Assembly: GCF_021768455.1 (NCBI RefSeq)
Contig: NZ_JAIZVX010000015.1
Location: 1-41,552, forward strand
DNA length: 41,552 nucleotides
From: Aquabacterium sp.
GTDB lineage: Bacteria; Pseudomonadota; Gammaproteobacteria; Burkholderiales; Burkholderiaceae_C
Direction of reading: 5' to 3'
The position numbers were made by a program, and so were the translations under genes. This document shows positions 28,401 through 35,955 of this stretch, piece by piece; position 1 is the stretch's first letter, and every line of letters starts with the position of its first letter. The notes beneath the pieces were generated by a model. It made no database searches. It was not told the DNA's origin and worked only from the letters and a program-made list of their open reading frames with translations.

Positions 28401-28580
28401 CTGTTGTTCGAGGCCGAGCGGCCTGGCACCGAGATCCTGCACCCCGTGGCGGTGGTGATCTTCTCAGGCTTGATCAGCTCAACCTTGCTGGACACCTTCC
28501 TGACCCCGGCCATGTTCTGGCTGTTTGGCCGACGCGATGCCGAGCGCCTGCTCGGTGACAAGAGCGCCGAAGTTTACTGA
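25461..28580 (+). CDS. czcA: CzcA-type heavy-metal RND efflux pump
   Basis: A complete 1,039-residue RND proton antiporter. TM1 (LANRLLVLIAAAVLMAYGAF), DVFPDLNKPTVTI and GGMAAEEVEQLITFPLE are diagnostic of the heavy-metal (HME) branch. The helix-4 acidic motif reads LAIAIGGLVDDAVVDVENVL (about residues 397-416). This differs from the classical Zn/Co/Cd pattern (DFG..DGA..VEN) and from the CusA pattern, so it belongs to a less-studied HME subgroup, and Zn/Cd/Co is inferred only from neighbours. The second half has RISRDDGKRRIVLSANAQGR-like and ISVRNGILKVSHYLN segments; in that helix-10 position ISVRNG stands where many pumps have VALNG. It starts 14 bases after czcB. Confidence 0.93.
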   Translation: MFKWLLESSLANRLLVLIAAAVLMAYGAFTLTRTPVDVFPDLNKPTVTIMTEAGGMAAEEVEQLITFPLETTMNGLPGVESVRSTSSAGLSFIYVTFDWSTEIFRARQMVSERLTSMEEGLPEGITPRMGPISSIMGEIMQVAIPIDLAKTSPMAVREYADWVLRPRLMAIPGVAQVIPIGGEVRQFQVQPNTVRMAELDITHDQLEGALRGFSSNSSGGFMELNGREYLIRHLGRTSRLDDLKNLALTARNGQAIRLRQVADVSFAPALKRGDAGFEGKPAVILGIQKQPTADTIGLTRTIEAALGEMKTSLPVGMEAPRVTFRQASFIEASVTTLQGKLIGASVFVAVILFVFLGTLRPTIIALTAIPVSIFVTALVFRYFGLSINTMTLGGLAIAIGGLVDDAVVDVENVLRRLKLERQKPEAERMPMLEVVKLASMEVRSGILYATAIIVLVFLPLFALPGIEGRLFVPLGIAFIVSTMASLLVSVTVTPVLASYLLPRMKSLDHDDTRVLAWLKARYRKALQAVLSAPRSALLAGGLAAVLSAVAVPFFATTFLPPFNEGTLLIGLRLNPGVTLAESSALASQAEVLVRKVPEVTHVGRRSGRAELDEHAEGVHVSELDVGLLPASELTRSMDEVKADIRSRLSMLPAAIAIGQPISHRIDHMLSGVRSQIAIKLFGEDLDTLRGQADALRGKLAQVPGLADLEIEKQVLAPQIKVRVDYDAAAQYGVPTPQILAVLQSLVEGEKVTQVVEGSRRFALVVRLPERARTLQGLGQIMLETPTGRIPLSKIATIEDSDGPNQISRDDGKRRIVLSANAQGRALSDVVADIRKVVATTPLPEGYFVTLGGQFQAQEEASRLVGLLSMVSLVLMFVVLYTRYKSANLAALIMANIPLALVGAVLGLWLAGQPLSVAALIGFITLAGISVRNGILKVSHYLNLMRLEGERFDHAMILRGSMERLSPVLMTALVTAFALAPLLFEAERPGTEILHPVAVVIFSGLISSTLLDTFLTPAMFWLFGRRDAERLLGDKSAEVY

Positions 28581-28610
28581 TTCATTCACCTCAACTGAAA
28601 GGACATTCCC

Positions 28611-29012
28611 ATGCGCATTCACCACATCATTGCTTCTTCCCTGCTGGCCTTGGCCTTTGGCGCACAAGCTGGCGACGAGCACAACCACGGCCATGAGCAT
28701 GGCCATGAGCATCAGTCCCTCCACGGTGGCATCGTCACCGAGGCCAAGGACATGGACTTCGAGTTGGTGGCCAAGCCAGATCAAATTGCCTTGCACGTGA
28801 GGGATCACGGCAAACCGGCCAGCGCCAAAGGCGCCACAGCCAAGTTGACCTTGCTCAATGGCGCTGAGAAGACATCGGTGACCTTGTCACCGGCAGGTGA
28901 CTCTCACCTGCAAGCCATGGGCAACTTTGCGATCAAGAGCGGCACCAAGGTGGTGGCGCTGGTGACGCTGGCAGGCAAAAAACCGATCAACGTCCGGTTC
29001 GCGATCAAGTAA
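28611..29012 (+). CDS. Small His-rich periplasmic protein downstream of czcA
   Basis: A 133-residue precursor with a signal peptide ending FGAQAGDE. A His-rich leader (HNHGHEHGHEHQSLHGG) is followed by a beta-rich domain (VTEAKDMDFELVAKPDQIAL, then GATAKLTLLNGAEKTSVTL) ending KPINVRFAIK. It probably binds Zn, Cd or Co in the periplasm and might deliver metal to the pump, a role like that of CusF for CusA, but it is not of the CusF or CzcE family. AAAGGA precedes the ATG, 30 bases after czcA. It is the last gene of the operon; a strong hairpin follows. Confidence 0.78.
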   Translation: MRIHHIIASSLLALAFGAQAGDEHNHGHEHGHEHQSLHGGIVTEAKDMDFELVAKPDQIALHVRDHGKPASAKGATAKLTLLNGAEKTSVTLSPAGDSHLQAMGNFAIKSGTKVVALVTLAGKKPINVRFAIK

Positions 29013-29020
29013 TGTGGAAA

Positions 29021-29050
29021 TGGCCTGTTGAAAACCTATTCAACAGGCCA
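29021..29050. terminator. Bidirectional hairpin terminator between converging operons
   Basis: Perfect 12-bp arms TGGCCTGTTGAA (29021-29032) and TTCAACAGGCCA (29039-29050) enclose a 6-base loop. It lies between the converging czc operon (ending 29012) and the cadA-czcI-lipoprotein operon (ending 29057). No long T run follows in either direction, so Rho or pausing may help. Confidence 0.75.
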
Positions 29051-29056
29051 GTCTGA

Positions 29057-29428
29057 TCAGTCCAGCATCTTTCTTTGATCGACCCGTTTCAAAGGCTGCT
29101 GGCAATCGGTGATGTTGACATACACCCAATCCCCAACGTTCAGATTCATGGCATTCGGAACGGCGACGACACGTTTAGCCCTCAGATTCGGACTGCCTCC
29201 GTAGCTGTAGGACGCAACGGCGTAGCGGGCATAGGGTGCATCGGCACCCAACTCTGTTCGGCAGTCTTTGGCGACTCGCTGCATCATGGTTTTGGCTTGA
29301 CCAATTTCCATGATTTGTGATCGGCGCCATCCTTCCCGGTACCCATAGGGCTCGTAGTCAAGCGTAGAGCACGCGGTTGTCAGCAATGAAATACCTGTGA
29401 GCACACAGGTCAGAGTGAATTTGTTCAT
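29057..29428 (-). CDS. Small conserved lipoprotein of metal-resistance loci (copy 2)
   Basis: A 123-residue lipoprotein precursor with a lipobox at LLTTAC. The mature part, EGWRRSQIMEIGQ, KDCRTELGADAP, YAVASYSYGGSPNLRAKRVV and VGDWVYVNITDCQQPL, is plainly paralogous to the protein at 16725-17072, with the same two cysteines. The ATG at 29428 has AGGAG 6 bases upstream. It is the third gene after cadA and czcI on the minus strand. Its repeated position next to metal-efflux genes supports an envelope function linked to metal export, otherwise unknown. Confidence 0.8.
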   Translation of the reverse strand: MNKFTLTCVLTGISLLTTACSTLDYEPYGYREGWRRSQIMEIGQAKTMMQRVAKDCRTELGADAPYARYAVASYSYGGSPNLRAKRVVAVPNAMNLNVGDWVYVNITDCQQPLKRVDQRKMLD

Positions 29429-29542
29429 GATCGGCTCCTGATGAAACACACAACGGGGTGGGTTCGACGAGCCGGAAGCTGAAAGATCTACGCCTGCTGG
29501 CGTGTCATCTCAATGACAATTCATCAGAACGGCCCCGTCGAA

Positions 29543-29896
29543 TCAGAGGGAGTCGATCCAGTTGGGGCGCTCGATCCGAGGCGGATCGGATGTTGGATGA
29601 AGGTGGGTTTCCAAGGACGAACTGCTGCTCAGTCGTTGAGCTTGACCAAACACAAGACCCACGGGAAGCAGATGGGCGCTGCACAGGTGACCAGAGCAGC
29701 CACAATCGTTCTCAGCCTTTTGGGTGATTTTGGTCGGGTGCTTGCCTGTATCCGCGCGGTCTTGGTGTGAATGCACGTGGTGACCAAAATGCTGGGCACC
29801 GGGATCTTGCTCATCTTGACAGTACGTGGCCGCCACAGCCCAACTCAATTGGAGTGGCAGCACGATCATCAAAAGAATGGCAATCAACCGGCGCAT
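29543..29896 (-). CDS. czcI: CzcI-family exported protein (copy 2)
   Basis: A 117-residue precursor. The signal (MRRLIAILLMIVLPLQLSWA) is followed by TYCQDEQDPGAQHFGHHVHS, a Cys cluster (ENDCGCSGHLCSAH), a family-typical LPVGLVFGQ and the closing IERPNWIDSL. It is closer than copy 1 to C. metallidurans CzcI in keeping the LP..YGQ-like segment. It lies 45 bases after the cadA stop, so it is probably co-transcribed with this ATPase instead of with an RND pump, an unusual association. Confidence 0.87.
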   Translation of the reverse strand: MRRLIAILLMIVLPLQLSWAVAATYCQDEQDPGAQHFGHHVHSHQDRADTGKHPTKITQKAENDCGCSGHLCSAHLLPVGLVFGQAQRLSSSSSLETHLHPTSDPPRIERPNWIDSL

Positions 29897-29941
29897 GGTC
29901 CGCAGTATATCGACCAATGTCCGTGACTACGAAGTGTTTTC

Positions 29942-32185
29942 TCATGGGCTCGTGCGAGCCCGCAACAGGCGCAAGCCATTGGCCACGACCAGCAAACTGG
30001 CCCCCATGTCGGCAAACACAGCCATCCACATCGAGGCGTGTCCAAACACCGCCAGCACAAGAAACACCGCCTTGATGCCCAGCGCCAGGGAAATGTTTTG
30101 CCACAGCACAGCATGTGTCAGGCGAGACAAGCGAATCAACTCAGGGATGCGGCGCAGGTCATCGTTCATGATGACCACGTCGGCGGCCTCCATGGCCGTG
30201 TCGGTGCCCGCGCCGCCCATCGCAATGCCGATGTCCGCCTTCGCCAACGCAGGCGCGTCGTTGATGCCATCGCCAGTCATGGCGCTCAGCCCATGCTCCG
30301 CCCGCAATCGCTCGATGGCTTGCAACTTGTCTTCGGGCAGAAGGTTGCCTCGGGCGTCATCAACACCTGCCTGCTTGGCAATTGTTTGAGCGGTTGCGTC
30401 GTTGTCGCCCGTGAGCATGACCGGACGCACGCCAAGTGCTTTGAGTTCAGCGACCGCTTGGCGAGACGACTCCTTGATGGTGTCGGCCACTGCGAACAAC
30501 GCCAATACACCTTGATCACTGGCCAGCAGTGTCACGCTGCGTCCCGCATGCTCTTGGGCCAGAAGTTTGGCCTCCAGTTCGGGGCTGCACTGCCCACGCT
30601 CTTCGATCAAGCGGTGGTTGCCCAGCACATAAGTCGTGGCTTCACGTCGCCCCCGTACACCTCGTCCAGGCAGAGCCTCAAAGTTTTCAAACGCCAGGGG
30701 CTCTGCCGTCAAGCCTTGGGCTATGGCTTGCGAGACTGGGTGATCTGATCGAGAGGCCAAACCAGATGCCAACTGAGCGATGGCATCTCGATTACCCTGA
30801 AGGGCCTCCCACACCACCAACTTCGGCTTTCCTTCTGTGATGGTGCCCGTTTTGTCCAGCGCGATCACACGCAGATTGCGCGCATCCTCCAGATAGGTGC
30901 CTCCCTTGATCAAGATCCCTCGGCGCGCTGCGGCTGCCAGTGCGCTGACCACGGTCACAGGCGTTGAAATCACCAAGGCGCAGGGGCATGCGATGACCAG
31001 CAGCACCAGCGCCTTGTAGATCGACTGCATCCAACTCCAGCCCATCAGCCAGGGTGTCAACACCGCAACCGCCACGGCAATCACAAACACGGCGGGGGTG
31101 TACAAAGCTGCAAAGCGATCAACAAATCGCTGAGTGGGCGCGCGCGTGCCTTGCGCTTCTTCGACCGCATGGATGATGCGTGCCAAGGTCGTGTTCGATG
31201 CGGACGCCGTCACCTTGAAGACGATCTCGCCAGTTTCGTTGATGGTTCCGGCAAACACCGGGTCCCCAGCTTCCTTGTCGACCGGGATGCTTTCTCCAGT
31301 GACGGGTGCCTGGTTGATCGCGCTGTTGCCCTGAACCACGGTGCCATCCAATGGCACACGCTCGCCTGGGCGAATGCGAACAAGGCTGCCCAGTTCGACC
31401 TGATCGACAGGCACCACTGTCCACTGTCCATCTGCCTGTTGCACCATGGCCTGCTGCGGGGCCAGATCCAGCAAGCCTTTGATGGCGTTGCGTGCCCGAT
31501 CGACCGACCGAGCCTCGATCAACTCAGCGATGGCGTAGAGGGCCATCACCATGGCCGCCTCAGGCCATTGACCAATGACGAAGGCACCGGTAACCGCCAC
31601 CGTCATCAAGGCATTGATGTTGAGCTTGCCTTGGCGCAAAGCCCACAAGCCTTTGCGGTAGGTGCCCAGGCCAGCCAGCGCGATGGCACCGGCTGCGACC
31701 GCAAGACCGATCGCCTTGAACAAAGCAGTATCAGGCGCGAAAAAGCCGATGCACTCCGCTGCGATGGCCAGGCCCAAAGCCCAGATTAGCCTAGACCCAC
31801 CCTCACTTCCACTGTGCTCATCATGGGCATTGTGTTCGCTTGGTGTTTTGGTCTGCGTTGCAAGCAGAGGTTGGGGATCAAACCCCGCTTTGCGAATGGC
31901 TTGCAGTGCCTGGCGCAACGCCTGCTCCGTGGCCTGGATGTCCAGCGTCCGAGCGCTCAGTTGAAACCTCAGTGCCCTGATGCCGGGGATGGCATCCACA
32001 GCGCGGCGGATTTCCGCTTCCTCTGAGGAACAGTCCATAGAGGCGATGTGGAACATGGTCCACCCAGCGTCCGGGGGTTTGGGCGAGATCGCCGCCGCAG
32101 TGGATGCCCCTGCGCATCCGCAACTGTGATTCTCGCAAGCTGAGGGGCTGGTGTTTTCGGGCGATGTGGTTCGGGGCGTGGTCAT
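29942..32185 (-). CDS. cadA: Zn/Cd/Pb-exporting P1B-type ATPase
   Basis: A 747-residue ATPase exporting divalent soft metals from cytoplasm to periplasm. The N-terminus has a Cys-rich leader (CENHSCGCAG) and an HMA-like domain with MDCSSEE in place of the usual MDCxxC, then a His-bearing linker (SEHNAHDEHS). Core motifs are TGESIPVDKEAGD, CPCALVISTPVT (about residue 399; the Zn/Cd/Pb signature), DKTGTITEGKP (about 443), SDHPVSQAI and [20 protein letters not shown]. It diverges from cadR across a MerR-type promoter and is followed by czcI and a lipoprotein. ZntA is an equally fair name; the precise metal cannot be read from sequence. Confidence 0.94.
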   Translation of the reverse strand: MTTPRTTSPENTSPSACENHSCGCAGASTAAAISPKPPDAGWTMFHIASMDCSSEEAEIRRAVDAIPGIRALRFQLSARTLDIQATEQALRQALQAIRKAGFDPQPLLATQTKTPSEHNAHDEHSGSEGGSRLIWALGLAIAAECIGFFAPDTALFKAIGLAVAAGAIALAGLGTYRKGLWALRQGKLNINALMTVAVTGAFVIGQWPEAAMVMALYAIAELIEARSVDRARNAIKGLLDLAPQQAMVQQADGQWTVVPVDQVELGSLVRIRPGERVPLDGTVVQGNSAINQAPVTGESIPVDKEAGDPVFAGTINETGEIVFKVTASASNTTLARIIHAVEEAQGTRAPTQRFVDRFAALYTPAVFVIAVAVAVLTPWLMGWSWMQSIYKALVLLVIACPCALVISTPVTVVSALAAAARRGILIKGGTYLEDARNLRVIALDKTGTITEGKPKLVVWEALQGNRDAIAQLASGLASRSDHPVSQAIAQGLTAEPLAFENFEALPGRGVRGRREATTYVLGNHRLIEERGQCSPELEAKLLAQEHAGRSVTLLASDQGVLALFAVADTIKESSRQAVAELKALGVRPVMLTGDNDATAQTIAKQAGVDDARGNLLPEDKLQAIERLRAEHGLSAMTGDGINDAPALAKADIGIAMGGAGTDTAMEAADVVIMNDDLRRIPELIRLSRLTHAVLWQNISLALGIKAVFLVLAVFGHASMWMAVFADMGASLLVVANGLRLLRARTSP

Positions 32186-32191
32186 GACCGT

Positions 32192-32222
32192 ATTTGAAAC
32201 CCTGAAGTAGGTACAGAGTCAA
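32192..32222 (-). promoter_or_regulatory. CadR/PbrR-type promoter/operator of cadA
   Basis: On the minus strand TTGACT (32222-32217), a 19-bp spacer and TCAAAT (32197-32192) carry the dyad ACTCTG-9 bp-CAGGGT. It starts 7 bases before the cadA ATG, so the transcript leader is very short. The dyad also sits upstream of cadR, so CadR probably represses itself while activating cadA. Confidence 0.86.
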
Positions 32223-32263
32223 GCGGTAATATGGCCGTATCTGCTTGCCAACAGGAACCCGCC

Positions 32264-32716
32264 ATGAAAATAGGTGACTTGTCAGCCCAGTCTGGCACCC
32301 CTGTGGAAACGATTCGCTTCTACGAGCGCGAGGGCCTGCTTCCAAAGCCTTCACGCACCATCAGCAACTACCGGATCTATGAAGGGCCCCACGTCGAACG
32401 TCTAGCCTTTATTCGCCACTGTCGATCACTGGACATGGCCCTGGATGAAATTCGGGCTCTGCTGGCGCTCCAGGCAGCCCCCAACGAGAGTTGTGAGGCC
32501 GTGAACAACGTGCTGGATGAGCACATCGAACACGTGGCCCAACGGATTCGAGAGCTGACCGCCTTGAAAAAACAACTGGTGGCACTGCGGGGGCAATGTG
32601 CTCAGGCAAAAGATGTCGCGCATTGCGGCATCTTGAGTGGACTTGGCCAGGGGGAGACTCTTGAGCAGCAGACAGCTCGACAACATGTCTCAGCAAGCCA
32701 CGGCAAACGCCGTTGA
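32264..32716 (+). CDS. cadR: Cd/Pb/Zn-responsive MerR-family regulator
   Basis: A 150-residue MerR-family regulator: winged helix (MKIGDLSAQSGTPVETIRFY), hinge helix, and C-terminal metal site. The cysteines in APNESCEAVNN, RGQCAQAKD and AHCGIL match the three-Cys pattern of CadR/PbrR. The C-terminal extension (EQQTARQHVSASHGKRR) with His resembles the His-bearing tail of CadR. The start at 32264 has AGGA upstream; a longer frame from 32231 would extend into the operator and is rejected. It diverges from cadA and is the only regulator in the window fitted to the three related promoters. Confidence 0.92.
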   Translation: MKIGDLSAQSGTPVETIRFYEREGLLPKPSRTISNYRIYEGPHVERLAFIRHCRSLDMALDEIRALLALQAAPNESCEAVNNVLDEHIEHVAQRIRELTALKKQLVALRGQCAQAKDVAHCGILSGLGQGETLEQQTARQHVSASHGKRR

Positions 32717-32807
32717 TCGACACCCGTTGATCATCTGACCAATGTTAATCTCAACCTTGGAAGGACTCAAGACGGTGGTCATCGGAGCCCATATGGCCGA
32801 GGTTCGC

Positions 32808-34055
32808 TCAATGACTCCTGGAAGTCACTGTCTCTGGCAACGCGGGCATCTCTTCGCCACTCCACCAGAGCCAGGATGAAACACCGGACGTCCGCAAGAC
32901 GCGTTCTTTTTCCGCCCGATCCTTCGGGGGCATGAATGCGCTGATGACATGCAAAGGCAGCGGCAATGGTCCCGCGTCCAAGAGCAACGCATTGGGAAAC
33001 GCAGCGGCGCTCCTGGCGTCGTAACGCAGCGGTTTGACAAAGCGCCTGCCCTGAGCCACGAGTTCATGCACCAGAGGCAGTTCATGCACACCCTCCACCG
33101 GGATCCAGTGCTCGCTGGTCAACATCAAACTGGCCGCATCAATTTCATAGGTGTGCTCACGGCGAGCGCGGATCAGTACCGCCAGCACCAAACGTACCTT
33201 GTATCCGCTGTCGGCGTCACGGGCTTCAAACAATGGCGCGAAGACCCGCTCAATGCGCTCCCAGGTCTTGGTGCCCACCAGCAGGGGGGCATCGGGCATG
33301 TGCTTGATCCAAACACGCCGACCCAGGGCCGTTACCTCGCTGACCTTGAACTCTCCGATGACCACCGCCAGAGGGCTTTGCCCTTCATGCGGATGCAAGA
33401 CCGCCAGCTTGTTGCGACGGCGCTGAGCTACCTCGAATTTGCTGGCTTCGCTGAAGGGCTCGGGCACGTACAAACGCTCGCTCAACCCAGCACCCTTGAC
33501 CATCACGTCCTCGGCCGCATTCATCAGGTATTTGTGCAGGACACCTTGATTGCGCTTGCCCTCCATGGCCGGGCTCCATCGGTTGAAGCCTGCCCGCTCG
33601 AACAGGAAGTGCATCAGGGCATGCAGGCTCATGCGCCGCCTGGGTGCTTCCACCTCGTTCACGTCATGCGTTTCACCTCTTACCAAGCTACGCCCCACCA
33701 TGCGAACCCACGGAAAGTCCACACGCAGTTGAATCTGCCCAGGCACCATCTCCAGAACAGCCTCGCCCACCAATTCGCCCAGACCTGATTGTTGCCACTC
33801 TGGCTCGAAGGATGGGCACGATGGGTGATGTCGACACCCGGTTTCCGGCATGCGCTTGACAACGAACTGACGGTGCCGCGCCACGTACATCTCCACACCA
33901 CCAGGAACACACAGACATCGGGGACGTTCGGGGGTCTCGTACACGTGTGCCAGCAGATCCTGCATGTCTGGCGCGCTTGCATCCACCACCCGCCCTTTGA
34001 TGGAAAAGCGCTGACTGTCGCCTTCAGCGCTTTGACGGGTGGGCATGGTGTTCAC
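32808..34055 (-). CDS. DUF1173 family protein (mobile-element associated)
   Basis: A 415-residue protein with DUF1173 features: N-terminal RPRCLCVPGGVEMYVARHRQ, FVVKRMPETGCRHHPSCPSF (a Cys/His cluster that may bind zinc), a middle segment LHALMHFLFERAGFNRWSP, and WIKHMPDAPLLVGTKTWERI. DUF1173 genes are mostly found on integrative elements and plasmids of proteobacteria; the function is unknown. The GTG start at 34055 overlaps the preceding recombinase-like stop (GTGA); an ATG at 34046 is the alternative. It marks the boundary with the metal genes, lying 91 bases from the end of cadR and converging on it. Confidence 0.8.
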   Translation of the reverse strand: MNTMPTRQSAEGDSQRFSIKGRVVDASAPDMQDLLAHVYETPERPRCLCVPGGVEMYVARHRQFVVKRMPETGCRHHPSCPSFEPEWQQSGLGELVGEAVLEMVPGQIQLRVDFPWVRMVGRSLVRGETHDVNEVEAPRRRMSLHALMHFLFERAGFNRWSPAMEGKRNQGVLHKYLMNAAEDVMVKGAGLSERLYVPEPFSEASKFEVAQRRRNKLAVLHPHEGQSPLAVVIGEFKVSEVTALGRRVWIKHMPDAPLLVGTKTWERIERVFAPLFEARDADSGYKVRLVLAVLIRARREHTYEIDAASLMLTSEHWIPVEGVHELPLVHELVAQGRRFVKPLRYDARSAAAFPNALLLDAGPLPLPLHVISAFMPPKDRAEKERVLRTSGVSSWLWWSGEEMPALPETVTSRSH

Positions 34056-34993
34056 ACCAGCTCATCGAGCAGTTGCTCGATGGTCGGCTTGTGGCGAGCC
34101 AGCAGTTCGCGCACCGCACTGCGTTCGCTGATGCCCAGGATCAGGCCGACATCGTCCTCATCAGCGCCACGCTCATAGAGGCGTGCCACGACGGTGCGAC
34201 GCACAGACAGCGCCGTCACGCCTTTCATCTCGGCATAGCGAAACAGCTTGCGATAGGTCTCCAGGATCGGTCGACACAAGAACCGTCGCTGACCAGGCGC
34301 ACCATAGGGTGTGATCTTGAACCCCTCTCCTGCTGTAGACAGGAACAAGCGGCTATCTGGATCAAGCCCTCTGTAAGCACCATCCCGTCCCAAGCCCAGC
34401 CCGAGCCTCAGGCGCTCTTCCAAGTAGTTTGAAAGCGATTCGTCCAGCCTCGTGCTGGCGAAGTGCAATGGGCGGGCCTTTCCAGTGATGGCCACCTCGG
34501 CACGCATTTGAGAGTGGCGCCGAACGCTGCCATCGGAGCTCAGGTAGTCCCTCACTTCGAGGCGGGCGATTTCCAGGGGACGTGCGCCCGTGGCAAACAG
34601 GAGATAGAACAGCGACAGGTCATGCCATGGCCGACTGCTGCGCCCCTTGATGCGCTTGCCTGCCTGGATGATTTCGTCCATGGAGACGATGCGGCTGGAA
34701 CGATGCTCGACGGGCCGTCTCGGATCGAAGTCCACCAGGGCCGTCAGGATGGCATCGCGGTGCAGGCGCAAGCGTCTGACGAATGCTGCGCCATCTTCAT
34801 TCAAGCCATCGATGTCGGCCACTTGGCTCAACTGCACCGCAATGGCTTTGATGCGCCGCTCAACCGCCGTGCGTGACACGCCAAACCGCGCGGCCACGGT
34901 CTCATAGGTGTCGCCATCGATGACCTCCTTGAGCATCCGGATCGATTGGGCAACGGTGCTCCCGTCTGGTTCCAGTTCTGGTGCGCATGACAT
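34052..34993 (-). CDS. Tyrosine-recombinase-fold protein with HTH, catalytically degenerate
   Basis: A 313-residue protein. Near the N-terminus a helix-turn-helix-like segment (DTYETVAARFGVSRTAVERR) is seen. The C-terminal half follows the phage-integrase fold: box I LLFATGARPLEIARLEVRDY keeps the first catalytic Arg, and box II reads VTALSVRRTVVARLYERGAD, keeping the second Arg but lacking the His of HxLR. The last box (GLILGISERSAVRELLARHK) lacks the His/Trp and the catalytic Tyr. It may bind DNA without cutting it. The ATG at 34993 has GGGAGAGGG upstream; a GTG at 35026 is possible. The stop overlaps the DUF1173 start. Confidence 0.72.
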   Translation of the reverse strand: MSCAPELEPDGSTVAQSIRMLKEVIDGDTYETVAARFGVSRTAVERRIKAIAVQLSQVADIDGLNEDGAAFVRRLRLHRDAILTALVDFDPRRPVEHRSSRIVSMDEIIQAGKRIKGRSSRPWHDLSLFYLLFATGARPLEIARLEVRDYLSSDGSVRRHSQMRAEVAITGKARPLHFASTRLDESLSNYLEERLRLGLGLGRDGAYRGLDPDSRLFLSTAGEGFKITPYGAPGQRRFLCRPILETYRKLFRYAEMKGVTALSVRRTVVARLYERGADEDDVGLILGISERSAVRELLARHKPTIEQLLDELV

Positions 34994-35022
34994 GACCCTC
35001 TCCCTGCTTTGTTTACTTGTCC

Positions 35023-35319
35023 TCACGCTGCCAAAGCGCCTTCATGCTCAACCCTGGTCGCAATTTTCACCAGTCGAAATCGCCGGTGAAGGCGGGGGGT
35101 TTCGGCATCAGGCAGATCTGCTTTGGCGTGGACAAAAGCCACGTGAAAACACCCAGAAGCAAGCAAGTTCCGTGGCACCGCCCCGCATGGGCTGCGGAAC
35201 ACTTCACATGCATTGGCGTGTGCCCAGGCCCCTGCGCGCTCGATATCGGGGCAAGGCATGCCAAGCAAGGTGCATGGCATGAGAGCGGACTTTGCAAGCG
35301 TGAACATCGGCTTCAGCAA
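35023..35319 (-). CDS. Possible small hypothetical protein upstream of the recombinase-like gene
   Basis: A 98-codon frame starting MLKPMFTLAKSALMPCTLLG has no recognised domain. It ends ATRVEHEGALAA at a stop that overlaps the alternative GTG start (35026) of the recombinase-like gene as GTGA, which is the only support for it. Composition is ambiguous. If it is not real, the interval 34994-35325 is non-coding and contains nothing I recognise. Confidence 0.3.
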   Translation of the reverse strand: MLKPMFTLAKSALMPCTLLGMPCPDIERAGAWAHANACEVFRSPCGAVPRNLLASGCFHVAFVHAKADLPDAETPRLHRRFRLVKIATRVEHEGALAA

Positions 35320-35325
35320 GGGGCG

Positions 35326-35580
35326 TCAGGCACGGCTACTCTGTTCAGCGATCCATTGCCTGATGTCCTCCACCCGCCAGACGGTCACGCGCACCGACAG
35401 CTTGACGGGTTCAGGAAAGGTGCGCGTCTGCACGCGCCGCCACAGTGTGGACTTGGAGATGGGAACAAATTGCAGAACCTGTGCCTGTCGGAGAAAGCCA
35501 ACTTGCGGCAATGATGGCGCCGCAACAGCATGGACAGGCGCCGCGGGCACGACAACGGCACCCCGGTTGGGTTTAGGCAT
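35326..35580 (-). CDS. AlpA-family helix-turn-helix regulator
   Basis: An 84-residue protein whose C-terminal 60 residues fit the AlpA/MerR-like excisionase family: VGFLRQAQVLQFVPISKSTL forms the helix-turn-helix, WRRVQTRTFPEPVKLSVR the wing, and TVWRVEDIRQWIAEQ the last helix. Such proteins regulate integrase genes or assist excision of prophages and integrative elements. A proline/alanine-rich N-terminal extension (VVVPAAPVHAVAAP) precedes it. AGAGG lies before the ATG. It is upstream of the recombinase-like and DUF1173 genes on the same strand. Confidence 0.85.
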   Translation of the reverse strand: MPKPNRGAVVVPAAPVHAVAAPSLPQVGFLRQAQVLQFVPISKSTLWRRVQTRTFPEPVKLSVRVTVWRVEDIRQWIAEQSSRA

Positions 35581-35955
35581 GATCTGGCCTCTTCACGGCG
35601 AATGCCGATGGAAGACATGACCTGCTCTGTAGCGGCGGCGCTAGGTCAGGGTTTGCGCATGCCGATAGGGACGCACGACTCCGGCATCACATCGGCGGCG
35701 TCCCGGTCGCACGGTGTGGTTGTGAGCAACTCCAAGTACATCGTGCCTCGTCAACGGGCTGGCTCAGCGCAACGTGGACAGGCACAGGCAGGCAGGTATC
35801 GACTGCGACGGTGGCGCAACATGCGTCCCGATGTCACCTTAGCGGACGACATGGGACGCCTCAAGGCAAGAACGGCTTGTGCTCCTCGAAATCGTCCGTG
35901 AAGTTGGCCCCTTGCGCGTGGCGCTTGCCAGCATCAACCAGGTCGCGTTGAGTAG
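35581..35955. other. Intergenic stretch without a supported gene
   Basis: About 375 bases between the AlpA-like and DUF1845-like genes (both minus). Open frames cross it on the plus strand but show no ribosome site or known motif. It probably contains the promoter of the AlpA-like gene, which I cannot place. Confidence 0.4.

Noticed and set aside
28680..28712. Short CATGAGCATGGC-like repeats as a possible iteron or CRISPR array
   Set aside because: They encode the HGHEHGHEH segment of the small periplasmic protein and are codon repeats.
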